Positions 20,806 to 32,180 of a stretch of 64,000 nt of DNA are shown here, piece by piece. Source of the stretch: Costus lasius (taxonomy: Eukaryota > Streptophyta > Magnoliopsida > Zingiberales > Costaceae). The stretch spans positions 4,154,001 through 4,218,000 of the forward strand of contig JANVAS020000203.1 of the NCBI GenBank assembly GCA_027563935.2. Reading direction: 5' to 3'. Under the pieces are notes generated by a model, which was given only the letters and a program-made list of their open reading frames with translations, searched no databases and was not told where the DNA came from. Position 1 is the stretch's first letter. The number at the start of each line of letters is the position of its first letter. Made by a program: the position numbers and the translations under genes.

Positions 20806-22508
20806 TGAAAGTGCCCCTTAGATTAGGGGGTCCCCTTCTAGGGGGGGCATAACCCTAAAGCATATGGCGCATAAAATTTTCTTCTTGCGGAACTAGGGTT
20901 ATAGGATCGATATGCATGCTAAAAGATCAACTTGATAATAAGAAAACAATCATACCATCGCCATGGGAAGATGTTTCCTTGGAAGCAAAGATCAAAGTAG
21001 ATCTTCTCCTTGTCGTCACACACAAGATGATGTCGCTATCTCTCTTGGTGCTCCTTGTGCTAGCAAGGTTCCAAGAGGTCCTTGTCGAGTGAAGGGAAAA
21101 TGAGATCTCTTTCTTCTTGGCCGAATCCTCCTCAACCTTCAAAGTGTCGCCACACTCACGAGAGAGACGAGAGGAAGATGGGCGAGAGAGAACCTTGAGT
21201 GAGCGAAAATAGAGTATTTTCTATTTTGATGAGCGCACTCTCCAAATGGAGATCATGGTTACTAAAAATAGTAACCACTCCTCACCACAACGTTCACGCC
21301 AAGTGAACTTGTCGCCTACTCCTCTCCCTATGAACCAAGCGCTCATTTAGTGAGCCGGTTCACTTTGGTTCGGTTTAAGAACCAATCAAGCCAATGATCT
21401 AGTCTAGATCTTAAATAAACCCTAAGGTTCACGATCCAACCGTCGATCTCAACGATGCCCCTGATCTGACCGATCTGGCATGCATTCTCTCGATCGAAGC
21501 TTACCGATCTCAAGCCCTAATCAATCAAACATGATCAGACCAGATCTCACTCACAATCAGAGATTAAATCCCTTTAAACTGAACCCAAACAATTCAGTCC
21601 ACACGATCTGACTTAAGTAAGCCATATCATCAAATTGTGCGACCCCAAGGGTTTCCTTTAAATGTCGGTAACGATAACTCGCGTTATCACGATCAGTGAG
21701 GGGTATCTAGCAACACATCACTATCTCCCGATATAAAGAAATGAGTCTTCCAAGACTACACCCAAACCACAGCACAAGTGTGAATCAAATCACAAGGCAT
21801 GCATATTTCCTTTGCCACTGGATGTTCTTATTGGACAAGCCTGTCAAGCTTGTAATTCCAATATGATGAGCATGATTAGAACAGACGAACACTGTCACCT
21901 GGGTATGGCCATACACTCTCTCAATCATCTCATCCAGGGGGCCCCATTAGAACATCACACTCCTTAAACAAGGAGACGGCAATCCTTTGTCTATCACTAA
22001 TGCTCTAACCTGACTCAAGCTCACCATCCAAGATAGTCTATAATCATTATGTTTCAAACGATATTGAACTATCTCAAAACAATGACAATCATCATTTAGA
22101 AAACACAAGTGATCTCAAGTCAGAGGAAATGTGCCACTTGTCATAATCAAGGAATATTCACATTGTGACAAACAATTGAACATCCTAGTAGGGTCTGTCC
22201 AGTACATCCCATGTACCCATGAGTCTACATCTTATTCCATGCTCGAAGCATCCTATAAGATTAGAACACATATTAGTCTTAACCATATCAAGGCTGTCTC
22301 ATGTTCACCAAGATACATCGACTAAGGACATAATAGCTTGTCAGCCCAGCTGAACAGCTTTGAGACATTATTCAGAAGAACATATATTGCAGCAGACAAT
22401 GTAGCTAACTGAATAACAACCATGCCTTTATAAACTTAAGAGTTTATTACATGATACAGATACATTCCCACAGGCCTCAAACATTAGCCTTAAGGGCATA
22501 CCCCAACA
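20806..22508 (-). repeat. 5' LTR of copia C1
   Basis: 1,703 bp, two differences from the 3' LTR. It ends (plus strand) CCCCAACA at 22508, next to the target duplication TGCCA. Confidence 0.95.
21731..21737 (-). promoter_or_regulatory. Candidate TATA box in the C1 5' LTR
   Basis: In sense TTTATAT, followed by CGGGAGA; kept in nearly all copia LTRs of the window (C2 48774-48780, C3 60518-60524, C0 10727-10733). It is the best TATA-like site in the LTR; no start site can be assigned from sequence alone. Confidence 0.4.
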
Positions 22509-23119
22509 TGCCATAGCAGAATCTCTAATCAAACCAACTATCTTACTCTGAGAGTAAGACATAGCACAGCAGTGAGCTACCTCAGCTATCCTGCTCAAAG
22601 CATTAGGGACCTGATGTATCCTCCCTGGCTTGTGCTCCCATGTAAAATCAAACTCGGCCAGCTGCTCCTGCCACCTGGCCTGTCTAACAGATAACTTCTT
22701 CTGGGTCTGGAAGAAGGTATTCGCCACATTGTCTGTCTTCACGGTAAACTTGCTCCCCAGCAAGTACACTCTCCATAGCCTCAGACAATGGACAACTGCT
22801 AACATCTCCTTCTCTTGAGCAGAATAGTTTGCCTCAGCACTCTTTAACTTTCTGCTCTCGTAGGCAATCGGCCTACCTTCCTGAACTAGAACCCCACCCA
22901 AGGCTCTGTCACTAGCATCTGTATGTACCTCAAAAGGTAATGTGAAGTCAGGAAGTCTGAGAATGGGATCTGAAGTCACCCTCAACTTCAGATCATCGAA
23001 TGCCATCTGGTGTTTGTCTCCCCAACACCACGAAACATCCTTCCTCAACAAGTCAGTAAGTGGCGCTACTACCTTGGAGTAGCCCTAGATGAACCTTCTA
23101 TAGAAGTTAGCCAACCCTG
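22509..23119 (-). pseudogene. Gypsy A copy 1: RT end and RNase H
   Basis: The upstream half of copy 1 beyond C1, beginning with the second TGCCA. Reading right to left it covers the end of reverse transcriptase (LANFYRRFI), then RNase H ([36 protein letters not shown]) up to SAMA at the C1 site. A TAG at 23085-23087 replaces the CAG present in the other copies. At 23118-23120 it breaks off and joins a plus-strand gypsy A LTR. The join is not a clean LTR end, so this is a rearrangement rather than a simple insertion. Confidence 0.88.
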
Positions 23120-24741
23120 AGGTTATACCCCAGCCCATCCTATGGATCCAGCGGGGTTCTGGGGAGGGATGGAGGAGTCTAGAGGGGAGCTAGGCTGGTG
23201 TTGCAGGGAGCCTACTAGAGGAGTTAGGTTACTGACACCGTGTTAGTATGTTTTTGCAGGTACATCTACATACTCTATCCTTAGGCATGGCCTGGGGGTG
23301 CTTTAGAGTTCTATGGAGGACATTGAGCTCTTTGGTGGACCAGGGTTAGCTTAACCATGGTTAACTTAACCAGGGTTAGCCTAACCATGGTCAGGTCTAC
23401 TCTGGACTTGATCTGGGTTCACTTTGGAGGCTTAAGGGGGCTGATCTAGTCTTCTTGAAGCCTTGGCGAAAATTGGCTAAGTGTTGAATAAGTTGGCACA
23501 TGTTTGACATGTGACAACTTATGAGACATCCAATAAGAGAGTTAAGTGGGGATCCAATAAGACTTAAGTGGTTTAAGTCATCTTACCAACTTGGATCCAC
23601 CACTTAGGCGCATATCCATTATGGAGTGGGTTGGCGGGTTGGTTCATCTAAACCCTACCCGATCCACTAATTCAAATAGGGCGGCTTGAGGGCTTTGGCG
23701 GCACTAATCTTCTCACGCTCTTGCTGAAGTGAATTGCTGTTGGAGGCAACAACAATTCCGGCAATCTTCTTCCTTGTGGCGAGGAAGAAGACTTGAAGGA
23801 GGCGTTTGGCTAAGCGGGTTCCTTGAGGTGAGGGGCTCTTGCATCCGGCGATCTTCTTCCATCCTCTTCATCACCGGCGGCATTGGTGGTGGCGCAACCT
23901 TGCTGTACATCAAGGTTCTTGGCGTGTTCTTGAGGAGATCTTGTGCTAGAGGCGAGCACAAGAGAAGGACGACAACACAAACCCTAGAGTCTTCCACTCT
24001 AGGGTCCGAACCCTAATCACTTGTGGTTAGGGGTTTTCTTGGTGCGGCTTCTTGAGGAGAGGAGTGGCGCATATCTTGTTGTTCATAGCTTTTGGTATAC
24101 AACTCAACTTGAACATTGTATTGCCGAAAGTGCTTATCATATATATTTTGTGTACCTCTTCCCGGGATTAGGGAAGAGGGTCCTTTTGTATATCGAGCAT
24201 TACACTCGGTAGAGGATTGGATCTTCATTGGTTTTATCGGATTTAGGCTTTGAGTAGGCGCAAGCATTGTGCTTGTCTTGCTCGAGTCTCGCTGTGTAGA
24301 CATATATTTGCTTAGGATTCAGCAGGCCGGTAGTTCACTGTTTGTTAGGTTTTGAGCAGAGGTCTATTGCTCTTTGGCCTACGATAGGTCACACTGTTGT
24401 GTGCGATATCTGCCAGTGAACTCTTGTGGTTTTCAGGGCGCACAAAGTGTGCAAAGCGGCTAGTGGCAGAGGAAGAGCCTAGCCCGCCACCGTGCACAGG
24501 GTTGCCCTTATAGTACATTCGGCCAGACAGCTCAGTCAGCTCAGAGGGGTTCTTCTGATTGGGTAGTTTAGTTGGTTTGTGTGATCTGTATTGCTGGGAG
24601 AGTGATCTTGTAGTGAGGCGTGCATTGTATTCATTAGACTTCCGCATTAGACGCATAGGTGTGTTAGCTGACAGTCTGCATAGAGGTTGTGTAGATTGTG
24701 CTATCACGTCCTAGTTTTAGGCGCGAAAAATTGGGGCGTGA
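23120..24741 (+). repeat. Gypsy A plus copy: LTR lacking its first ~20 bp
   Basis: Plus-strand gypsy A LTR of about 1.62 kb. It starts inside the terminal hairpin (GGTTATACCCCAG) and ends with the normal GGGGCGTGACA at 24741. It contains the palindromic TTAACCATGGTTAA cluster (23339-23397). ATATATTTTGTG near 24139 is a weak TATA-like candidate. No genuine gene is seen in it. Confidence 0.85.
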
Positions 24742-24742
24742 C

Positions 24743-27390
24743 AACAGGATGGGTCTATGAGGATGTGCATAGACTACAGAGCTCTTAACAAGGTTACAGT
24801 TAAGAACTCCTATCCTATTCCACTTATACAAGACTTGATTGACCGGCTTGTGCATGCCAAGGTGTTCAGCAAGCTTGATTTGAGATCTGGATACTGGCAG
24901 GTGAGGATTGCCGAGGGGGATGAGCCCAAAACTACCTGCGTTACACGATATGGGTCATATGAGTTTCTGGTTATGCCATTCGGGCTAACCAATGCTCCAG
25001 CTACGTTCTGTAACTTGATGAACAACATACTTCATCCATTCCTGGATAAGTTTGTTGTAGTTTATTTGGATGACATTGTCATATATTCCAGTAGCTTGGA
25101 GGAGCATGTAGAGCACTTGAGACAGGTCTTGAGGGTTCTGAGGGAGAACCAGCTGTTTCTGAAACTTGAGAAATGCGACTTTGCCCAGTCAGAGGTTGAG
25201 TTTTTAGGGCATGTCGTTGGGTCAGGTCAGGTGAAGATGGATGAGAGAAAGGTGGAGGCAATCAGGGATTGGCCGGCCCCTACATCCGTTAGCACCCTGA
25301 GGTCTTTCCTAGGGTTGGCTAACTTTTATAGAAGGTTCATCCAGGGTTACTCCAAGGTAGTAGCGCCACTTACTGACTTATTGAGGAAGGATGTTTCCTG
25401 GTGTTGGGGAGACAAACACCAGATGGCATTCGATGATCTGAAGTTGAGGGTGACTTCAGAACCTATTCTCAGACTTCCTGACTTCAGTTTACCTTTTGAG
25501 GTACATACAGATGCTAGTGATAGAGCCTTGGGTGGGGTTCTTATTCAGGAAGGTAGGCCGATTGCCTACGAGAACAGAAAGTTAAAGAGTGCTGAGGCAA
25601 ACTATTCTGCTCATGAGAAGGAGATGTTAGCAGTTGTCCATTGTCTGAGGCTATGGAGGGTGTACTTGCTGGGGAGCAAGTTTACAGTGAAGACAGACAA
25701 TGTGGCAAATACCTTCTTCCAGACCCAGAAGAAGTTATCTGCTAGACAGGCCAGGTGGCAGGAGCAGCTGGCCGAGTTTGATTTTACATGGGAGCACAAG
25801 CCAGGGAGGATACATCAGGTCCCTGATGCTTTGAGCAGGATAGCTGAGGTAGCTCACTGCTGTGCTATGTCTTACTCTCAGAGTAAGATAGTTGGTTTGA
25901 TTAGAGATTCTGCTATGGCAGACCGTGCATATGAAAAACTTGTATCTCAGATTCGCATGGGAGTAGTGAGGAGATACTATATCAGCGATGAGGGATTGAT
26001 TATGGCACGAGGAGGCAGACCCTATGTTCCAGCGGCAGCGAACATTAGGCATGGTCTGATGCGTGAGTACCATGACACGGTGTGGGCAGGACACCCGGGT
26101 GGTAGGCGCATGTATGCACTGATTTCACGAGCATGGTATTGGCCGGGAATGAAGGAGGACATAGAGCACTATACCAAGACTTGCTTGGTGTGCCAACAGG
26201 ATAAGGTAGAGAGGAGGAAGGAAGCAGGGCTTCTACAGCCACTACCTAACCCTGGGAGACCGTTTGTCTCGTTGTCCATGGATTTCATTACCCATTTTCC
26301 CCGAGTGGATGGGATGGCATCGGTATTCGTGGTGGTAGACCGATACTCTAAATATGCCATTTTTGTTGCAGCACCTGAGGAGTGCAGAGCTGAGACCACT
26401 GCTAGCTTATTTATGACTCATGTAGTCAAACATTTTGGCTTACCCAGAGAGATCATCAGTGACAGAGACCCTAGATTTACAGGGAAATTTTGGTCATCTT
26501 TATTTCAGAAGCTGGGTACAGACCTAAAGATGTCTACAGCTTACCATCCATAGACAGATGGACAGACTGAGAGAGTTAATGCCTTACTGGAGGAGTATCT
26601 TAGGCATTACGTCTCAGCTACACAGAAGAATTGGATTAGGCTATTGGACACTGCCCAATTTGCCTATAACATACAGAAGTCATCTGCAACAGGAAAAAGC
26701 CCGTTCGAGTCAGCATTGGGGTGGCAACCATTGACACCCATGGATACTCTGAACAGGGGCGCAGGGGGGAAGTGCCAGGCGGCCATTGATTTTGTGCACG
26801 ATAGGACTGAGCTGTGGGAGGAAGCTCAGGATTCTCTGAGGGAGGCTAGAGATAGGATGAAGCTCTATGCCGACAGAGATAGGAGGCATGTTGAGTTTGA
26901 GGTAGGAGAGTTGGTTCTTCTCAAACTCACACCTCAAATGTGGAGGAAGACAGAAGCCAGGACATATCACAGAGGCTTGATAAGAAGATATGAAGGTCCT
27001 TTCAGGATCCTGAAGAGAGTTGGTCCAGTTTCTTACAGGCTTGATTTACCTAGATGGCTACAGTTCTATCCTACGTTCCACACCAGTCTTCTCAAGAAAT
27101 ATCATGTGGATGATAGGCATCCCGACCGGGGACAGGTGAGAAGGCAACCTGCGAGGGGCAGAGTTGAATTTGGTAAGAGACCAGTAAAGATTTTAGACCA
27201 TAGAGTCTATGGGTCTAGTTCACCTGGAGGTCGACGTTCTGAATTTTTGATTCAGTGGGCTGAGGAGCCTGAGGAGGATGCGACTTGGGAGAAGACGGAG
27301 GATATAGCTAACTTTGAGCAGCTTGCTAGAGCGTACCAGGATCACATGGACTCGAGGGCGAGTTCCATCTCAGGTGGGGGAGTATTGTGA
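24743..27390 (+). pseudogene. Gypsy A plus copy: RT to chromodomain, gag and protease missing
   Basis: The frame starts in reverse transcriptase ([10 protein letters not shown]) a few bases after the LTR end: primer site, gag, protease and the RT start are deleted. YLDD lies at residues 103-106 counting from the ATG at 24757. RNase H, integrase zinc region and the first two DDE aspartates follow. A TAG at 26551-26553 replaces CAG just before TDGQTERVN, so the integrase glutamate and chromodomain would be lost. The frame continues in phase after the stop to GGGVL and the TGA at 27388-27390. It cannot make a complete polyprotein. Bases 24743-25490 are repeated almost exactly in inverse orientation at 27443-28187. 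Confidence 0.92.
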
Positions 27391-27442
27391 TGCCCTGGGT
27401 ATGCTGGGGTTATACCCCAGCCCATCCTATGGATCCAGCGGG
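27388..27442 (+). repeat. Stub of gypsy A 3' LTR (first 55 bp)
   Basis: Starts TGATGCCCTGGG directly after the purine-rich CAGGTGGGGGAGTATTG and stops at GATCCAGCGG, where minus-strand gypsy A begins. Its last ~34 bp repeat the first ~34 bp of the plus copy (23120-23154), so that copy is terminally redundant. Confidence 0.88.
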
Positions 27443-29497
27443 TCAGGAAGTCTGAGAATAGGTTCTGAAGTCACCCTCAACTTCAGATCATCGAATGCCA
27501 TCTGGTGTTTGTCTCCCCAACACCAGGAAACATCCTTCCTCAATAAGTCAGTAAGTGGCGCTACTACCTTGGAGTAGCCCTGGATGAACCTTCTATAAAA
27601 GTTAGCCAACCCTAGGAAAGACCTCAGGGTGCTAACAGATGTAGGGGCCGGCCAATCCCTGATTGCCTCCACCTTTCTCTCATCCATCTTCACCTGACCT
27701 GACCCAACGACATGCCCTAAAAACTCAACCTCTGACTGGGCAAAGTCGCATTTCTCAAGTTTCAGAAACAGCTGGTTCTCCCTCAGAACCCTCAAGACCT
27801 ATCTCAAGTGCTCTACATGCTCCTCCAAGCTACTGGAATATATGACAATGTCATCCAAATAAACTACAACAAACTTATCCAGGAATGGATGAAGTATGTT
27901 GTTCATCAAGTTACAGAACGTAGCTGGAGCATTGGTTAGCCCGAATGGCATAACCAGAAACTCATATGACCCATATCGTGTAACGCAGGTAGTTTTGGGC
28001 TCATCCCCCTCGGCAATCCTCACCTGCCAGTATCCAGATCTCAAATCAAGCTTGCTGAACACCTTGGCATGCACAAGCCGGTCAATCAAGTCTTGTATAA
28101 GTGGAATAGGATAGGAGTTCTTAACTGTAACCTTGTTAAGAGCTCTGTAGTCTATGCACATCCTCATAGACCCATCTTTCTTCCTCTGGAAAAGCACTGG
28201 TGCTCCGTACGGTGCTTTGGAAGGCTGAATATACCCACTCTCTAAAAGCTCATCTAGCTGTCTCCTCAACTCAGCTAGCTCTGCAGGTGGCATCCTATAT
28301 GGTGCCTGTGCTGGTGGGACAGCACCTGGGATCAGCTCAATAGCATGATCGATATCTCGCCTAGGTGGTAACACCTTTGGCATCTCTGGTGGCATAATGT
28401 CACTAAACTCCTGTAATAACCCTCCTACTGGTGCAGGTAACTGCTGAACCCGCTCCCCCAGAGACATCTTCGTCGCTCCCAACCTCATATCAACTCCCTC
28501 ACTGCTAGAACTAGGAAGGGTGATCAAGCCTCCCCTATGTCTTCTCTGCTGATCAAAAGTCGAACTGATCTGGGGAAGATCCTCCACCAATCTAACATGT
28601 GCTAGATATGTGGTCTCACCACGCCGAAGACCTCTAGCAACAACTGAAGCCGCCATGACCTCTTTGCCTTTGTTGCTCTTCTCTACCCTTGCCCCAACGT
28701 GGCAAGGTATGAAGCAAGGAGTACGCTCATCTGTAATCTGCACTCCATTCAAGTGAGGCATTGGAATTGCCTTAGCTCGCCGCAGCAAATCCATGCCCAC
28801 TATGACATCAAAGTCATCAAGGGTAATCACCATAGCATGTACCCTACCAGACCAGGTTCCCAACCTCACTGGAACATCATAAGACACCCCTGAAGCTTTC
28901 TTCGGGTCTGTATTCACGGTCTTGACACTGTTGGTACAGGGCATAGTCTTCAACTTCAATCTCTCCTTCACCCTATCTGACACAAATAGATGGGTGGCCC
29001 CTGTATCAACCATGGCTGCTATCTGTATATCGTTGATCACCACATCAACATACATGAGAGGACTAGACCTAGCACTGATATTAGCTATAACCAAGGGGTT
29101 AACTGAAGCCCCTGTGCATCCTTGGTCTTCCCTGCCCTCTGACATGTCTCCCATGGCCAAGGAAGCTATCCCCTGCTTCCTGGGACAGTCTCTCATCATA
29201 TGAGGACCATTACATATATAGCATCCAGGCCTCTGCCTGCTAGTAGATGCGCCAGTGGTAGCTGCCCTCGCCTGCTGTGGCTGTGGCCTATGCTGAACTG
29301 GCGGTGGTGGTTTCTTATGCTGAACCTGTGGCTGATGTGCCACGGTTTTATTCTTCTTCCAGTTGGGCACCCACTTCTTTACCTGCCCCTGCCCTGTAGG
29401 CCTCCTGGGTGGTGAAGAAGTGGTCTTAGATGTTGTAGTCCTGGAATCCCCCATGTCTACAAGTGCATCTGCTGCCGCTACAGCCTCTGATACCATC
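27443..29497 (-). pseudogene. Gypsy A copy 2: gag end, protease, RT and RNase H start
   Basis: Reading right to left: end of gag with a CX2CX3HX4C knuckle (CYIC...DC), aspartic protease DTGATH, linker, reverse transcriptase with YLDD, and the first residues of RNase H (ILRLPD), where it is cut at 27443. A TAG at 27799-27801 replaces CAG in the RT region. The frame opens at 29505 only because the gypsy B2 LTR end supplies an ATG; the true gag start is missing. It agrees with the plus copy at all six positions where that differs from copy 1 in the 170 bp shared by all three, so both probably came from one element. Confidence 0.9.
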
Positions 29498-30522
29498 TGT
29501 AACATCCCTCAGAATCACACCCCACACGCATACAAGTAAAATACGGGGTTTAAAAAATTTTTTTACTCTTCCATTAAAACAAAAGAAGAAAGCGGCATCG
29601 AAGGACATTACTATGGAACTGAAAACCGCACAGAACTGAGTAGGATCGATTTACTAGGAAATAGAAATCCGGAAGTTCAGAAAAAAAATCCGGCAGCAAG
29701 TATACTAAACTACTGCTGCACAGACACACATGTAACAACAACAAATGTACACACTACACATATGTGGAATTTCAGAAATATGCAGAACTGATTATTCAAA
29801 TACTAAAACAACACAAATTCGGTTACACATCTCAAATCGGACATTTCAAAATAAGAACCAATTCAATAAAAGAATCCAAGACTCGTATCCAATAATTTAA
29901 ACGAGACAACTATAATATAATATCCTGAAAACAGGCATAAGCCCTCAGGAGATAAAACGTGTCACATAAGTCATAACAAATTAGGCACGCAGGCCTGATA
30001 AATTTTTAGAAGAAAATTCTTAGAAATTACATCAAACATTAGCATCATAACAATTAGCTGTAGCAATTACTGTCTTGATGTCTCACCTGAAAACATTTAA
30101 ACAACGGAGGTGAGCTAAAAAGCTCAGTGAGTAAAAGACACTAAAAGTCATCCATAGTACACATCAAAAATATCATGCTTAAGTTGAAATTCTTTTATTT
30201 AACAGATAAAATAAATCAGCTTAACATGCACACTCATATCAGAAACAAAACACAATCAAATACAGATACTTGTAACAATAGGCTTCAAGCAGGTAGGATA
30301 TAAATATACCAACCCATACCAACTAACCACACCGCCTAATACATCTAAATACAGATCGAAACAGAACTACAGAAATCAGAACTGACAGACAGAAAATCAG
30401 AATTTTTAGAGTCCAAACGGATAGTCTACATCGGAAACAGAAAGGCCACAGAAGGCCTGATGACCACAGAAGGTCTGACCCCACCTCTGCCGAGGACGAG
30501 ACAATGCATGCATATCAGAAAC

Positions 30523-30826
30523 AGAATGGTAGAGGAGATATCAGTGGGTGGCCCCCGTCTTGTCAAGACGTGGCACTCTGGTCTCCAATACCCAGAACAG
30601 AATGGTAGAGGAGGTATCAGTGGGTGGCCCCCGTCTTGTCAGGACGTGGCACTCTGGCCTCCAATACCCAGAACTGAATGGTAGAGGAGGTATCAGTGGG
30701 TGGCCCCCGTCTTGTTAGGACGTGGCACTCTGGCCTCCAATACCCAGAACTGAATGGTAGAGGAGGTATCAGTGGGTGGCCCCCGTCTTGTTAGGACGTG
30801 GCACTCTGGCCTCCAATACCCAGAAC
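30523..30826 (-). repeat. 4 x 76-bp tandem repeat in the B2 LTR
   Basis: Units start at 30523, 30599, 30675 and 30751, each 76 bp, with a few substitutions. In sense each unit holds GTGCCACGTC followed by GACGGGGGCCACC. A related array of 77-bp period is in the B1 LTR at 39924. CCACGTC carries an ACGT core of the kind bound by plant bZIP factors. Confidence 0.9.
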
Positions 30827-31599
30827 AGAACAGAAATAGTGTCTCACGGGTCGTAGTAGACTATCAGCACCATTACAGCGCCACAGAAGGAGGGTAAGGA
30901 CACAGAAGAGTGCTACACTAGGGCATAATTTTACAGAACAGATTGTACTAAAACGGAGGAGTAGGACCAACCACTACTTAATTCTTACATTATGCCCAAA
31001 GTCTAACAAACCAGAAGATGACACACCCTAATATCCAGTCCTTAAACACAGAACAGAATTTATATGAGTGAATTCCTTACAACTAACCTTAATTCATGTC
31101 AAACCATTCTATGTTTTCACAAATGTTTTAACACATTCAAGGTTTTTAGAAACTTCACAACATATAAACAGAACAGGAAATATCCACATAACAAACAATT
31201 AAATACAGAACAGAAATTATTCATATAACAAACATTTAAACATAGAACAGAAATTATTCATGAAATAATCTCCTCAAAATTTCTAAAACCGTGAGCTATA
31301 AAATTACTGTAAGGGGCGCCACTTTCAGAACCTTAACAGAACGTACAAATTTCATGTAAATAATTTCAGTCCCCCACTACAGATAATTTTAATTACACGT
31401 TCGTGAAGAAAATTGACAAAAGCCCCAAAATTGGCTCGAACCATGATTTTCGAAAATTCCTAAGTTCTTAGTTAAATCCCCAATTTTGTTTTCTCTAAAA
31501 TTTCTCATCAAGCAAATAAATTTTAGAAGAACTACAGACCACAATTTAAGAGATTAAACCATACAGGATAAATTTTTCTCACAAGGGAATATTCGTCTA

Positions 31600-32180
31600 A
31601 CCAAAACATAGCAGATTTATATTGTCAGATTGCAACATATATTTTTGGTCCAATTTCGAACCAAAGCTAGTCAATATTATATTCAAAATGAAGCTATTTG
31701 AATCTACTTTCCAATAGAACTGAATCCGTCGGATTTGGAGTTATAACCGGGAAGATATGGGTGTTCGAACATAGAAAGGTCGGGATTTCAGAATTTCAGA
31801 AAACAGATTCGTATATCAGAATTGCGACACAAATTTCAGATCCAATAACTAACAGAAAATAGGCAACATGGTAGTCAAAATGAACCCCTTCAAATCTACT
31901 TTCTAATAAAACTGATTTGACAAGATTTCGAGCTATACCTAGGGAGATATGATGGTTCGAACACATAAAGGTCGAAATCCAGATTTCCAGAAAACTGATT
32001 TTGTACAGCTAGATTGCAATACAGATTTAAATACGAATACAGTTCGGATATGGTCGATATCATATTCAAATTAAAGCTGAATGTATCTAGTTTCATACAA
32101 AATTTATTTCGTGCGATTTGGATCTATATGCCATGAGATATTGGGGTTATAGTACACAAAGGTCAGATTAACGAAAACCA
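31600..32180 (-). repeat. Diverged ~190-bp tandem repeat in the B2 LTR
   Basis: Three degenerate units. Matching anchor points on the plus strand lie near 31686, 31878 and 32068 (spacing 192 and 190), each followed by a TCTACTTTC-like block, a GATATGGG-like block and AAAGGTCG. Divergence is high, so the duplication is old. Confidence 0.65.

Larger units (their letters stand above)
13367..22508 (-). mobile_element. Copia C1, complete 9.1-kb Ty1/copia element
   Basis: 9,142 bp, minus strand, with the target duplication TGCCA at 13362-13366 and 22509-22513. Both LTRs are 1,703 bp. The two differences I found are A13564/C21003 and A14381/G21820. In sense order: 5' LTR (20806-22508), primer site, leader of about 1.8 kb, one gag-pol frame of 1293 codons without a stop, purine tract, 3' LTR. 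The long leader, LTR size and RT wording fit the Angela/BARE lineage. It looks competent for transposition, although expression cannot be judged here. Confidence 0.95.

Noticed and set aside
22509..29497. One single gypsy A element with an internal inversion
   Set aside because: Copy 1 and copy 2 overlap by about 170 bp with six differences, and copy 1 groups with copy 3 at those sites, so at least two source copies are needed.
30460..30684. 74-codon frame with repeated peptide in the B2 LTR
   Set aside because: It is the translation of the 76-bp tandem repeat; the period is not a multiple of three, so the frame cannot persist through the array.
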